From Flavobacterium aquidurense (GTDB lineage: Bacteria > Bacteroidota > Bacteroidia > Flavobacteriales > Flavobacteriaceae), in contig FNPS01000010.1 of the NCBI GenBank assembly GCA_900107365.1, positions 124,001 through 188,000 on the forward strand: a stretch of 64,000 nucleotides of DNA, read 5' to 3'. Below the pieces are notes generated by a model that searched no databases, had not been told where the DNA came from, and worked only from the letters and a program-made list of their open reading frames with translations. Position numbers and translations under genes: made by a program. Positions 34,898 through 45,200 of the stretch are shown one piece after another; the stretch's first letter is position 1; each line of letters starts with the position of its first letter.

Positions 34898-34998
34898 GTA
34901 TTTATCTGCAATTGCTTGTTTTTAGTGAATTTTGCTTTTTTAAATCAAAATAAAAACATAAATAAACTAATATATAGTAGATTACGAAAAAATAAGAC

Positions 34999-35006
34999 TA
35001 CATTTG
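34999..35006 (+). promoter_or_regulatory. Candidate -7 box of the RNA-binding protein gene
   Basis: TACATTTG fits the Bacteroidetes TAnnTTTG consensus 24 nt upstream of the start. No clear upstream TTG box was found at the normal distance. Confidence 0.45.
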
Positions 35007-35030
35007 CTACATTATTATAAATAAGTACAT

Positions 35031-35390
35031 ATGAACATTTTTGTTGGAAGCCTTCCATTCAGTATTGAGGAAGCAGATTTAAGAGAGTCTTTCGAGGCTT
35101 ACGGAGCAGTAGATTCAGTTAAAATCATTACTGATAAATTTACAGGAAGAAGCAAAGGTTTTGGTTTTGTTGAGATGCCAAACGACGCTGAAGCTCAAAA
35201 AGCAATTGATGAATTGAACGGAGCTACTGTTCAAGGTCGTGCAATTGTGGTTAATAAATCTGAACCGAAACCTGAAGGTGAAAGAAGAAGCTTCAATAAT
35301 AACAGCCGTGGTGGAGATTCACGCGGAGGTTATGGTGGAGGAAACAGCCGTGGTGGAAATGACCGTGGTGGTAACAGAGGAGGATATTAA
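35031..35390 (+). CDS. RRM-type RNA-binding protein with RGG-like tail
   Basis: A 119-residue protein. One RNA-recognition motif (residues 1-80) has RNP2 IFVGSL and RNP1 KGFGFVEM, followed by a Gly/Arg/Asn-rich disordered tail (RGGYGGGNSRGGNDRGGNRG). This is the short RRM+RGG protein common in Bacteroidetes and cyanobacteria, in organisms lacking Hfq. It is likely an abundant RNA chaperone or post-transcriptional regulator. It is monocistronic with its own terminator. Confidence 0.93.
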   Translation: MNIFVGSLPFSIEEADLRESFEAYGAVDSVKIITDKFTGRSKGFGFVEMPNDAEAQKAIDELNGATVQGRAIVVNKSEPKPEGERRSFNNNSRGGDSRGGYGGGNSRGGNDRGGNRGGY

Positions 35391-35410
35391 TATTTTTTTC
35401 TAAATATATA

Positions 35411-35442
35411 AAAGGGATCAACGAAAGTTGATCCCTTTTTTT
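35411..35442 (+). terminator. Intrinsic terminator of the RRM gene
   Basis: A perfect 12-bp stem 35411-35422 / 35427-35438 with GAAA tetraloop and a T-run. Confidence 0.92.
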
Positions 35443-35472
35443 ATGTGGTAAATAATTTTGTTTCAGGTTTAT

Positions 35473-35661
35473 TTTGTTTCAGGTTTCAAGTTGGATAAAC
35501 CTAAAACCTTTGTTTGTCCTTTTTAAGAATATTTTTCCGTAAAGATTCAGAAGTGAATCTAACGCAAAGGAAAGACGCATTTCTGTGCGCCTCTACATGA
35601 AATAAGATTAACTATAAGTTCAGGTTTCAGGTTCCAACAATAACTTGAAACCTGAAACAAA
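35473..35661. repeat. Distant perfect inverted repeat, ttcaggtt words
   Basis: Arms 35473-35492 and 35642-35661 are perfect 20-bp inverted copies (tttgtttcaggtttcaagtt). Between them is a second hairpin-forming block (gacgcatttctgtgcgcctc). It lies between the RRM gene and the end of leuB. Confidence 0.7.
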
Positions 35662-35666
35662 TAAAA

Positions 35667-36728
35667 CTATAGATTCGCTACCAACCAATCTCCAACTTCG
35701 CTGGTTTTGTATGCTTTTGATCCTTTTGGAGCTAAATCTTCAGTAACAATTCCTTGTTCTAATGATTTGTTTACAACTGCTCTAATCGCTTCAGCTTCAT
35801 CTTTTAATCCAAAAGCATCTTCGAACATCATCGCTGCAGATAAAATAGTCGCTAACGGATTAGCAATATTTAATCCGGTTGCTTGTGGGTAAGATCCGTG
35901 GATTGGTTCGTATAAGGAAGTATGTTCTCCAACAGAAGCAGAAGGCATTAATCCCATAGAACCTGAAATTACAGAAGCTTCGTCAGTTAAAATATCTCCA
36001 AATAAGTTTTCTGTAATCAATACGTCATAAGAGTTTGGCCATTGCACCAAACGCATTGCAACAGCGTCAACAAATTCATATGAAACCGTAACTTCAGGAT
36101 AATCTTTTTCCATTGCCTGAACTGTTTCTCTCCATAAACGGGATGTTTCCAATACGTTTGCTTTATCAACACAACAAAGTTTTTTACTTCTTGTCATCGC
36201 TAATTCAAAACCTTTTTTAGCTAAACGCTGAACTTCAGCTCTTGTGTAAACACAATTGTCAAAAGCAGTTTCTCCACCGTCTCTTCTTCCTTTTTCTCCA
36301 AAGTAGATTCCGCCAGTTAGTTCTCTTAAGAAAACCAAATCAGTTCCTTCGATTCTTTCTCTTTTTAAAGGAGAATTATCAATTAAAGAAGGGAAAGTAA
36401 ATGTTGGACGTACGTTAGCGAACAACCCTAATTTTTTACGCATTAATAATAATCCCTGCTCCGGACGAACTGGTGCGCTTGGATCATTATCGTATTTTGG
36501 GTGACCAATTGCTCCAAACAAAACAGCATCGGCAGCCATACAAACTTCGTGTGTTTCATCAGGATAAGGAACTCCAACGGCATCAATTGCACAAGCTCCG
36601 GTTAAGGCTGGTGTCCAGGTTATTTCGTGATTGAATTTTTTTGCAATCGCATCAGATACTTTTACAGCTTCATTAATTACTTCTGGTCCGATTCCGTCAC
36701 CGGCTAAAAGGGCTATGTTAAATTTCAT
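35667..36728 (-). CDS. leuB: 3-isopropylmalate dehydrogenase
   Basis: A 353-residue protein with the isocitrate/isopropylmalate dehydrogenase signature: ALLAGDGIGPEV at the start, FLRELTGGIYFGEKGRR for substrate, and NLFGDILTDEASVISGSMGL for metal/NAD. HGSYPQATGLNIANP is near the C-terminus (the usual HGSAPDIAGK site). It oxidises and decarboxylates 3-isopropylmalate. It is the last gene of the leucine operon and is separated from leuA by a 247-bp repeat-rich spacer. Confidence 0.96.
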   Translation of the reverse strand: MKFNIALLAGDGIGPEVINEAVKVSDAIAKKFNHEITWTPALTGACAIDAVGVPYPDETHEVCMAADAVLFGAIGHPKYDNDPSAPVRPEQGLLLMRKKLGLFANVRPTFTFPSLIDNSPLKRERIEGTDLVFLRELTGGIYFGEKGRRDGGETAFDNCVYTRAEVQRLAKKGFELAMTRSKKLCCVDKANVLETSRLWRETVQAMEKDYPEVTVSYEFVDAVAMRLVQWPNSYDVLITENLFGDILTDEASVISGSMGLMPSASVGEHTSLYEPIHGSYPQATGLNIANPLATILSAAMMFEDAFGLKDEAEAIRAVVNKSLEQGIVTEDLAPKGSKAYKTSEVGDWLVANL

Positions 36729-36736
36729 TTTTTTTT

Positions 36737-36974
36737 AAGGTTCTAAGGTTCTGAGATACTAAGGTTCTAAGTTTTTTTTCTTAGTATGTGAGAATCTTTA
36801 TTTATAATTTTTTTAAAGGTTCTAAGTTTCTGAGTTGCTAAGTTTCTGAGATTTTTTCTTTAGAGTCTTAGTAACTTGATGATAAATTACTTTTTTAAGG
36901 TTCTGATTCGTTAAGATTCTAAGCTCAAAGAAAAAATCTTAGAACCTTAGAACCTTAGCATCTTAGTACCTTAG
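36737..36974. repeat. Word-repeat inverted region between leuA and leuB
   Basis: About 240 bp made mostly of the word ttctaag/ttctgag: from 36737 on the left, and the complement (cttagaaccttagaacctta) at about 36938-36957 on the right, with weaker copies between. It should fold into one or more long stems in the leu mRNA and may reduce or separate leuB expression. Confidence 0.65.
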
Positions 36975-36975
36975 A

Positions 36976-38496
36976 CTAGGCAATTACATTCAACATCTTT
37001 TGCGTTGCAATAATCGCTGCAACCGTTTGATCTGAATCTAATCCTCTTGTTTTAAATTCTTTTTCGTTGTTTACCCAGGTAATGATTGTTTCGCATAAAG
37101 CGTCAGAACTACTTCCTGGTGGAATTCGTACTGCATAATCAATCAATTTAGGCAGTGTTAGTTTTTTGCTTTTGTAAATTTTGCCTAAAGCATTCATAAA
37201 AGCATCAAACTGACCGTCGCCCTGAGCACTTTCTTCAATGATTTCGTCATCAATTTTGAGAAGTAAAGTTGTTGAGGGACGCATCCCTTTTGAATGCATT
37301 AATACATATGATTCAATAGTAATTTTATCCTGATAAGTATGACTGTCCAGAACATCAGAAATAATGTATGGCAAATCTTCTTTGGTAACGGTTTCTTTTT
37401 TATCGCCTAATTCGATGATTCTTTGGGTCACCAATTTCAAATCTTCCTGATTTAATTTCAAACCTAATTCCTGAAGATTTTTCTCGATATTGGCTTTTCC
37501 AGACGTTTTTCCTAAGGCATATTTTCGTTTTCTTCCAAAGCGCTCCGGAAGAAGATCATTAAAATATAAATTGTTTTTATTATCTCCGTCAGCATGAATT
37601 CCGGCAGTTTGTGTAAAAACATTATCACCAACAATAGGTTTGTTAGCAGGGATTCTGTATCCTGTAAAAGTTTCTACCAGTTTGCTTACAGAATACAAAG
37701 AAGTTTCTTTGATATTGATACTAACTTCAGGTAAATAGTCATTTATAACGGCAACAGTACTTTCAAGAGGTGCATTTCCTGCTCGTTCTCCCATTCCGTT
37801 TACCGTTACGTGAAGTCCGTTTATGCCTGCTTTTACAGCTTCCATAACATTGGCGACACTTAAATCGTAATCGTTATGAGCATGAAAATCAAAATGAATT
37901 TGAGGATATCTTGCTCTGATTTTTGAAAGGAATTCGAAAGTCAGGGACGGAATTAAAACACCTAAAGTGTCGGGTAATAAAATTCTTTTAACGGGTTGCG
38001 TTGCTAAGAAGTCCAGAAATTGAAAAACATAATCAGGCGAATTTCTCATTCCGTTGCTCCAATCTTCTAGGTAAACATTGGTTTCAATATTATTTTCTTT
38101 TGCTAAAGCAATGATTTTCTCGATTTCAGAAAAGTGTTGTTCAGGAGTTTTTTTTAATTGGTGCGTTAAGTGATTCATTGAACCTTTGGTTAATAAATTT
38201 TGGACTTTGGCGCCTGCTTTTTTCATCCATTCTATGGAAACTCCTCCGTCTACAAACGAAAGAACTTCAATTCGGTTGATGTAACCTCGTTCTTCAGCCC
38301 AGGTTGTAATGCCTTTTACAGCTTGAAATTCGCCTTCGCTTACGCGGGCAGAAGCAATTTCGATTCGATCAATATTTAATTCCTCCAACAATAATTGTGC
38401 AATGGTCAATTTTTCTGCAGCAGAAAATGATACTCCAGACGTTTGTTCACCGTCACGAAGCGTCGTATCCATTATTTCAATTTTTCTTTTTTCCAT
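36976..38496 (-). CDS. leuA: 2-isopropylmalate synthase-type enzyme
   Basis: A 506-residue protein of the DRE-TIM metallolyase family. DTTLRDGEQTSGVSF is the active-site signature, HFDFHAHNDYDLSVANV the metal-binding HxH segment, and VNGMGERAGNAPLE the second family signature. The C-terminal part (about 390-506) is the LeuA allosteric dimer domain. It condenses acetyl-CoA with 2-oxoisovalerate. The sequence divergence from classical LeuA leaves citramalate synthase as an alternative, but the leu operon context favours LeuA. Confidence 0.88.
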   Translation of the reverse strand: MEKRKIEIMDTTLRDGEQTSGVSFSAAEKLTIAQLLLEELNIDRIEIASARVSEGEFQAVKGITTWAEERGYINRIEVLSFVDGGVSIEWMKKAGAKVQNLLTKGSMNHLTHQLKKTPEQHFSEIEKIIALAKENNIETNVYLEDWSNGMRNSPDYVFQFLDFLATQPVKRILLPDTLGVLIPSLTFEFLSKIRARYPQIHFDFHAHNDYDLSVANVMEAVKAGINGLHVTVNGMGERAGNAPLESTVAVINDYLPEVSINIKETSLYSVSKLVETFTGYRIPANKPIVGDNVFTQTAGIHADGDNKNNLYFNDLLPERFGRKRKYALGKTSGKANIEKNLQELGLKLNQEDLKLVTQRIIELGDKKETVTKEDLPYIISDVLDSHTYQDKITIESYVLMHSKGMRPSTTLLLKIDDEIIEESAQGDGQFDAFMNALGKIYKSKKLTLPKLIDYAVRIPPGSSSDALCETIITWVNNEKEFKTRGLDSDQTVAAIIATQKMLNVIA

Positions 38497-38540
38497 ATTG
38501 ATTGTCTATATTTCTTTAAAAGTGAAATTATAGGTGTTTT

Positions 38541-39329
38541 TTATAGTTTTCCTCTCACTTCATTTAACTTCATCGTCATTGAAAGTGCTGAAGTTTCTAT
38601 CCAATTATTATATTCTTCGATTGCCTTCAGTCTTAATTCTTCTTCCAGGTAGCCTTCTTCGACCATTTGTTTAGAACCTGCAACTTTAGACCAAATTCCT
38701 ATTTTCGATTTAAAATCAGCATCTCCCTCATTGTAAACTTCATCTGAATTTATTTTTTCAATAGAATGAAAACCTGCTTCTTGTAATAATTGAGGCAGAT
38801 CTTCGGCAATTTTATTATTCATTCCGGCATCAGCTCTCCATTTTAAAAAAGTGCTATAAAACTCCTGCATGCTTTCCGGAGGTAGCGGATTCCAGATTAA
38901 ATTGCTGTGATCATAATCCAGAATTGATATTTGACCGTTAGGCTTCAATAATGATTTCATTTTTATCAAAGCTTCTTTCGGATTGCTTAACCATTGTAAT
39001 GTCCTGGCGGAAACAATTAAGTCGAATTTTATATCTGGGTTGTAATCAAATAAATCAACCGCAATTAATTCTAAATTAGAAACTGATTGATAAGATTCCT
39101 GACCACTTTTGATGAAACTTTCTGTATTGTCGATCCCGATAACTTTTCCGTTTGGTCCAATATTATTTGCAATGTCTCTTGAAATTGAACCTGTTCCGCA
39201 GCCAATATCTAAAACGGTTATTCCGGGTTGTAAAATCTGAGTTAGATTTCTATAATTTTGGGCTAAATTTCTATCGTTGAATATTTTCGTTGCATTTTCG
39301 TCTCTTTCAATATGTTTATTGCCTTTCAT
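38541..39329 (-). CDS. Class I SAM-dependent methyltransferase in the leu operon
   Basis: A 262-residue protein. SAM motif I is ITVLDIGCGTGSISRDIA, with motif II near GKVIGIDNTESFI and motif post-II DLIVSARTLQWL, the UbiE/trans-aconitate methyltransferase-like group. The substrate is unknown. It lies between leuD and leuA on the same strand, with 44 bp to leuA, so it is co-transcribed. A trans-aconitate/isopropylmalate methylating role has precedent in yeast (Tmt1), but that is only a hypothesis here. Confidence 0.85.
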   Translation of the reverse strand: MKGNKHIERDENATKIFNDRNLAQNYRNLTQILQPGITVLDIGCGTGSISRDIANNIGPNGKVIGIDNTESFIKSGQESYQSVSNLELIAVDLFDYNPDIKFDLIVSARTLQWLSNPKEALIKMKSLLKPNGQISILDYDHSNLIWNPLPPESMQEFYSTFLKWRADAGMNNKIAEDLPQLLQEAGFHSIEKINSDEVYNEGDADFKSKIGIWSKVAGSKQMVEEGYLEEELRLKAIEEYNNWIETSALSMTMKLNEVRGKL

Positions 39330-39413
39330 TTACAAATAGGATTATTTTTAAAACTTATTTTTTTGTCGGATTCTTTTCTTAAATATTCTTTCGGCCGATT
39401 TCATTTAGAAAGA

Positions 39414-39439
39414 CCCGACAAGCTTTGAAACCTGTCGGG
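39414..39439. repeat. Short hairpin between leuD and the methyltransferase
   Basis: The arms cccgaca (39414-39420) and tgtcggg (39433-39439) form a GC-rich stem in an AT-rich spacer. No T-run follows. Confidence 0.5.
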
Positions 39440-39465
39440 CCTAATAGACTGAATGAGATTTCTTT

Positions 39466-40062
39466 TTAATAAGGAAGTTTATCGGCGAAAGCCACAATAT
39501 CTTCTTTAATATTTTGTAGATAATCAATGTCATCAAAGCCATTAATCATGTTGTTCTTTTTATAACCGTTAATCGCAAAAGATTCAGATTGACCGGTTGC
39601 CAATAAAGTAATCGTTTGGTTTGGTAAGTTGATTTCTAATTCTGTTTTAGGATCAGCTTCGATGGCTTTGAAGATAGTATCAGCAAATTCAGGGCTAACC
39701 TGAACTGGCAAAACACCAATATTCAAACAGTTTCCTTTGAAGATGTCAGCAAAGAAACTTGAAACTACAGCTCTGAATCCGTAATCATAAACTGCCCACG
39801 CAGCATGCTCTCTCGAAGATCCTGAACCGAAGTTTTTTCCTCCAACAAGAATTTTTCCGCTATAAGTTGAATCATTTAAAACGAAATCAGCTTTTGGAGT
39901 ATCATCTCCGTTATATCTCCAGTCTCTGAAAAGATTGTCTCCAAAACCTTCACGTTTTGTAGCTTTTAAGAAACGAGCCGGGATAATTTGATCTGTATCT
40001 ACGTTCTCAATTGGTAGTGGCACAGCACTACTAGTAAGTATATTAAATTTATCGTATGCCAT
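39466..40062 (-). CDS. leuD: 3-isopropylmalate dehydratase small subunit
   Basis: A 198-residue protein. It has the swivel domain with PLPIENVDTDQIIPARFLK and the conserved GGKNFGSGSSREHAAWAV, which closes over the active site of LeuC. LeuCD isomerises 2-isopropylmalate to 3-isopropylmalate. It is 162 bp downstream of leuC, a wide spacer for two subunits of one enzyme, filled by an inverted repeat. Confidence 0.96.
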   Translation of the reverse strand: MAYDKFNILTSSAVPLPIENVDTDQIIPARFLKATKREGFGDNLFRDWRYNGDDTPKADFVLNDSTYSGKILVGGKNFGSGSSREHAAWAVYDYGFRAVVSSFFADIFKGNCLNIGVLPVQVSPEFADTIFKAIEADPKTELEINLPNQTITLLATGQSESFAINGYKKNNMINGFDDIDYLQNIKEDIVAFADKLPY

Positions 40063-40079
40063 TTTAATTTTAGATTTTT

Positions 40080-40221
40080 GGATTTTAGATTTTAGATTTT
40101 TCTCGTTGTGATGAATTCCTAACCGCTAAAATTTTTGTATTAAATAATGTAAATGAATTTTTATTTGAAGAAATTTAGATGAAGATCACTCGCAACAAGA
40201 AATCTAAAATCTAAAATCTCC
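40080..40221. repeat. Inverted repeat between leuC and leuD, gattttaga words
   Basis: A perfect 19-bp pair 40081-40099 / 40200-40218 built on tandem gattttaga. It occupies the leuC-leuD spacer. Confidence 0.7.
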
Positions 40222-40224
40222 AAT

Positions 40225-41619
40225 CTAAAATAACTCGCGCGGGTCTGTCAATTTTCCTGTAACAGCAGCAGCGGCAGCCATAATTGGACTCGCTAATAAT
40301 GTTCTTGAACCAGGACCCTGACGACCTTCAAAGTTTCTGTTTGATGTACTTACTGCATATTTTCCAGCAGGAACTTTATCATCGTTCATTGCTAAACACG
40401 CTGAACATCCAGGCTGACGTAATACAAAACCAGCTTCAGTTAAAATATCTAAAATACCTTCTTCTTTAATTTGAGCTTCAACAACGTGAGAACCCGGAAC
40501 TAACCAAGCGGTAACATTATCTGCTTTTTTTCTTCCTTTTACAATTTCAGCGAAAGCTCTAAAATCTTCAATACGTCCGTTTGTACAACTTCCTAAGAAA
40601 ACATAATCAATTGGTTTTCCAATCATCACATCGTCTTCGTGGAAGCCCATGTAAGCTAAAGATTTCTTGTAAGTTTCGGCACCACCTTCAACTTGATTAG
40701 CGTTTGGAATATGTTTAGAGATACCAATTCCCATTCCAGGGTTAGTACCGTACGTAATCATTGGTTCAATGTCTGAAGCGTTGATATTTAATTCAGCATC
40801 AAAAACAGCATCAGCATCTGTTTTAAGTGTTTTCCAGTATTCAACAGCTTTAGTCCAGGCTTCTCCTTTTGGAGCATATAATCTTCCTTCAAGGAAATCA
40901 AAAGTTTTTTGGTCAGGAGCAATCATACCTCCACGAGCACCCATTTCGATACTTAGGTTACAAACGGTCATACGGCCTTCCATACTCATGTTTTCGAAAA
41001 CATCTCCTGCGTATTCAACAAAATATCCAGTTCCTCCTGAAGTAGTTAACTGTGCAATAATATAAAGTGCAACGTCTTTTGGACCAACACCTTTGCTCAA
41101 TTGACCGTTTACGTTGATACGCATTTTCTTTGGTTTTGGCTGCATGATACATTGTGTAGAAAGTACCATTTCAACCTCAGAAGTTCCGATACCAAAAGCA
41201 ATAGCACCAAAAGCACCGTGAGTAGAGGTGTGTGAATCTCCACAAACAATAGTAGCACCTGGCAAAGTAATTCCGTTTTCAGGACCAACTACGTGTACAA
41301 TTCCGTTTTTAATGTGACCTAATCCCCAGTGCGAAATTCCGTATTCGGCAGCATTATCTTCAAGTGCTTTAAGCTGATTTGCAGATAGCGCATCTTCAAC
41401 TGGTAAATGTTGGTTTATGGTTGGTGTATTGTGATCTGCAGTTGCAAAAGTACGCTCTGGGTAAAGAACCTTAACGCCTCTGGCTTTTAATCCTAAAAAA
41501 GCAACAGGACTCGTAACTTCATGAATGAAATGACGGTCAATAAAAAACACATCTGGTCCATCTTCAATTTTACGCACTACATGTGAATCCCATACTTTGT
41601 CAAATAATGTCTTACTCAT
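40225..41619 (-). CDS. leuC: 3-isopropylmalate dehydratase large subunit
   Basis: A 464-residue aconitase-family protein. The first Fe-S ligand is Cys in FLGSCTNGRIEDF, and the other two are Cys in PGCSACLAMNDDK. VCGDSHTSTHGAFGAIAFGIG is the substrate/active-site segment. It is the first gene of the leucine operon, with a good promoter 60-90 nt upstream. Confidence 0.97.
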   Translation of the reverse strand: MSKTLFDKVWDSHVVRKIEDGPDVFFIDRHFIHEVTSPVAFLGLKARGVKVLYPERTFATADHNTPTINQHLPVEDALSANQLKALEDNAAEYGISHWGLGHIKNGIVHVVGPENGITLPGATIVCGDSHTSTHGAFGAIAFGIGTSEVEMVLSTQCIMQPKPKKMRINVNGQLSKGVGPKDVALYIIAQLTTSGGTGYFVEYAGDVFENMSMEGRMTVCNLSIEMGARGGMIAPDQKTFDFLEGRLYAPKGEAWTKAVEYWKTLKTDADAVFDAELNINASDIEPMITYGTNPGMGIGISKHIPNANQVEGGAETYKKSLAYMGFHEDDVMIGKPIDYVFLGSCTNGRIEDFRAFAEIVKGRKKADNVTAWLVPGSHVVEAQIKEEGILDILTEAGFVLRQPGCSACLAMNDDKVPAGKYAVSTSNRNFEGRQGPGSRTLLASPIMAAAAAVTGKLTDPRELF

Positions 41620-41654
41620 TTTTTATTTTTTTTAATTGTAATTTCTATAATCAT
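41616..41654 (-). CDS. Possible 12-residue leader peptide before leuC
   Basis: The frame MIIEITIKKNKK ends in a TGA that overlaps the leuC ATG (ATGA), so it would be translationally coupled. It starts shortly after the predicted transcription start. Four of its twelve residues are Ile. The bases are A-rich, so chance is a serious alternative. Confidence 0.25.
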   Translation of the reverse strand: MIIEITIKKNKK

Positions 41655-41678
41655 AGCAATTTTCTGATAATAGCAAAA

Positions 41679-41708
41679 CAAAAGTAAAAAAAGATACAAA
41701 GTGGTCAA
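41679..41708 (-). promoter_or_regulatory. Flavobacterial-type promoter of the leucine operon
   Basis: The minus strand has TTG (41708-41706), a 19-nt spacer and TACTTTTG (41686-41679), an exact fit to the Bacteroidetes TTG-N17-23-TAnnTTTG consensus. It lies 60 nt upstream of the leuC start. Confidence 0.7.
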
Positions 41709-42229
41709 TTTCAATATTTCATTATATACGATACCCAAACTAAAATACAAATTGCGATTCGTATTTATACGTTTGTTTTTGGCCGGAAAAGGAATGATAA
41801 ATCGCGTTTGTTTTTCTTTTTCAGATTAATTTTGACTGGATTGCTTTTAATTTTAATAGTTTGCAAATTTATCTTAAAATCAATATGAAATATAGTTTTT
41901 TGTTCTAAAAAATGTAACAAAATGAATAAAAATAGTAATAATTGTTAGTTTTTGATTCTTTTGCAGAATTTCAGAAGATGTTAATTAATATGATTTTGAA
42001 GGTTGAAAAATCAATTTAGAATGGATATTGGTAAGTTCGATTTTAATTCAAATACTACGACATCCAAGAAGTGTATTTTTATGAAAATTTATGAATTTTA
42101 AGAGAAAAATTGATTTGTTCATAAGAATGATTTTTTGGGAGGCGAGCGTTTTCTTTCTTCCAAAAAAAGACTAAATTTGAAGTTCAAATTTTTCATTTTC
42201 TAAAATTTGCAAATCCTTCAAAAACAATT
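41709..42229. other. Divergent leuC-dnaE intergenic region
   Basis: About 520 bp of AT-rich DNA beyond the leuC promoter. TAAATTTG at about 42173-42180 fits the -7 box for dnaE. A weak hairpin (ttttttgg / ccaaaaaa, 42130-42168) is present. Short frames of 13 and 26 codons were judged random. No gene or RNA was recognised. Confidence 0.5.
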
Positions 42230-45200
42230 ATGTATTTAATATTCGATACCGAAACAACCGGATTACCAAAACGCTGGGATGCTCCAATAACCGATTCTGA
42301 CAACTGGCCTCGTTGTATACAGATTGCGTGGCAGTTGCATGATGAAATGGGACAGCTTATTGAACACCAGGATTATTTGGTAAAACCAGACGGATTTAAT
42401 ATTCCGTATGATGCCGAACGTATTCACGGAATTTCGACTGAATTGGCTGAAGCCGATGGAATTACTTTGGAAGAAGTTTTGGAGAAATTCAATATCGCTT
42501 TAGGCAAAACCAAATTTATTGTAGGTCAGAATTTAGGTTTCGACGTTAATATTATGGGAGCTGAATTCCACAGAATGGGTGTGGATTCACCAATGAGTAC
42601 GATGCCCGTTTTAGATACTTGTACCGAAGTTACGGCTTCGTTATTACAGCTTCCCGGAGGTCGTGGAGGAAGATTCAAATTGCCGACCTTAACTGAATTA
42701 CACAGCTATCTTTTTAATAAACCTTTCGCGGAAGCGCACAATGCAACTGCCGACGTTGAGGCAACTACGCGTTGTTTTTTAGAATTAATTAGAAGAGAGG
42801 TTTTTACCAAAGAAGAATTAGATGTTCCGAAGGAATATTTCAAGGAATTTCAGGAAAGAAATCCGCAGGAATTTCCGTTAATCGGATTAAAACACATCAA
42901 TTTAAAAGCGGCTTCTGACAAAATCAGGGAGCAAATAAAAGCTTTGCAATCTGATGATAAACAAACTACGGTTTCAGCATCAGACAGAGAAGACTTTAAA
43001 GCAGCCAAATATTCACACTTACACAATCATACGCAGTTTTCGGTGCTTCAATCGACTATAGGTATTGCAAATATTGTTGCAGCTACAGCCAAAAACGGAA
43101 TGCCGGCCGTTGCCATGACCGATACCGGAAACATGATGGGCGCTTTTCACTTTGTGAGCGCTGTTATGAATCACAATAAAGCGGCTTCCGGAAAAAATAA
43201 GGCTTTGGTTGAAGCCGGTTCAGAACCTACTGAAACCGAAATAAAACCAATCGTAGGCTGTGAGTTTAATGTCTGCGACAATCACTTAGATAAAAGTAAA
43301 AAAGACAACGGAAATCAGGTTGTGTTATTAGCCAAAAATAAAGCCGGTTATCACAATTTGGCAAAAATGTCGTCGATCGCTTTTACAGAAGGATTTTATT
43401 ATGTTCCGAGAATTGATCGAAATATCATCGAAAAATACAAAGGAGATATTATGGTTTTGTCCGGGAATTTGTATGGAGAAATCCAGAGTAAAATTCTGAA
43501 CATCGGTGAAAACCAGGCCGAAGAAGCGTTGATTTGGTGGAAAGAACAATTTGGAGATGATTTTTATCTGGAAGTCATGCGCCACAATCAGGAAGATGAA
43601 AATCGAGTAAACAAAACCCTGATTGAGTTTTCTAAGAAACACAATGTCAAATTAATTGCGACCAATAATACTTATTATTTAAATAAAGAAGATGCCAATG
43701 CACACGATATTTTATTGTGTGTAAAAGATGGTGAAAAACAGGCAACGCCAATTGGCCGTGGTCGTGGTTACCGTTACGGACTGCCTAATCAGGAATACTA
43801 CTATAAGTCGGAAGAAGAGATGAAAAAACTCTTTTCTGATTTACCGGAAGCTATTATCAACATTCAGGAGATTGTAGATAAAGTGGAAGGTTATTCGCTT
43901 TATCGTGATGTATTACTTCCAAAATTTGATATTCCGGAAGAATTTGTAGTTGTTGAAGATGAAGCTGATGGTGGAGTTCGAGGGGAAAATAAATATTTGC
44001 GCCACCTTACTATGGAAGGTGCCAAAAGAAGATATGGCGAAATAACCGAATCAATTCAGGAACGTTTGGATTTTGAGTTATTAACGATTTCAAACTCCGG
44101 ATATCCGGGTTACTTTTTGATCGTTCAGGATTTCATCGCCGAAGCCAGAAACATGGACGTTTCGGTGGGACCGGGTCGTGGATCTGCTGCCGGTTCAGCG
44201 GTAGCCTATTGTTTAGGAATTACAAACATTGACCCGATTAAGTACGATTTGCTTTTTGAGCGTTTCCTTAATCCGGATCGTGTGTCCATGCCCGATATTG
44301 ATATTGACTTTGATGATGAAGGTCGTGGTCGTGTAATGGATTATGTAATCAATAAGTATGGTAAAAATCAGGTTGCCCAAATTATTACTTATGGTAAAAT
44401 GGCAACCAAATCAGCGATTCGTGATACGGCGCGTGTATTGGATTTACCCTTATTTGAAGCCGACAGAATCGCGAAACTGATTCCGGCAATGATGCCTTCT
44501 AAATGGAATTTGGCACGTTTTATTTCGGAGAACGAAGATGAGGTTAAAAAAGCGCTTCGTTCAGATGAATTTGATAATGTAAAAGAATTGATCGCCATTG
44601 CCCATGAAGGAGATTTGGCCGGAGAAACAATTCAACAGGCAAAAATTCTTGAGGGATCGATGCGAAATACCGGAATTCACGCCTGTGGGGTAATCATTAC
44701 GCCTTCGGATATTACGAATTTCGTACCCGTTACAACAGCAAAAGATTCTGATTTATATGTAACACAGTTTGATAACTCGGTTGCTGAAAGTGCCGGATTG
44801 CTGAAAATGGACTTCTTGGGTCTGAAGACCCTTACCTTAATAAAAGATACCGTTAAACTGGTAAAATACAGAACAAATATTGATCTGGATCCCGATACAT
44901 TTCCTATTGATGATCCTGAAACGTATGCACTTTTCCAAAGAGGAGAAACGGTTGGAATCTTCCAATACGAGTCACCCGGAATGCAGAAATACATGAAAGA
45001 TCTGAAGCCTACGGTTTTTGGAGATTTAATTGCGATGAACGCCTTGTACCGTCCGGGGCCTTTAGAATATATTCCGTCTTTCGTTCGAAGAAAAAATGGT
45101 GATGAAGAAATAAAATACGATTTAGATGCCTGTGAAGAATATTTAGGAGAAACTTACGGGATTACGGTTTACCAGGAGCAGGTAATGCTTTTGTCGCAAT

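Noticed and set aside
42019..42099. 26-codon frame starting MDIGKFDFN between leuC and dnaE
   Set aside because: No leader motif, no terminator and no similarity to the GG peptides; expected by chance in AT-rich DNA.
42230..42800. DnaE-exonuclease fusion as a novelty
   Set aside because: An N-terminal DEDDh domain on DnaE is usual in Bacteroidetes.
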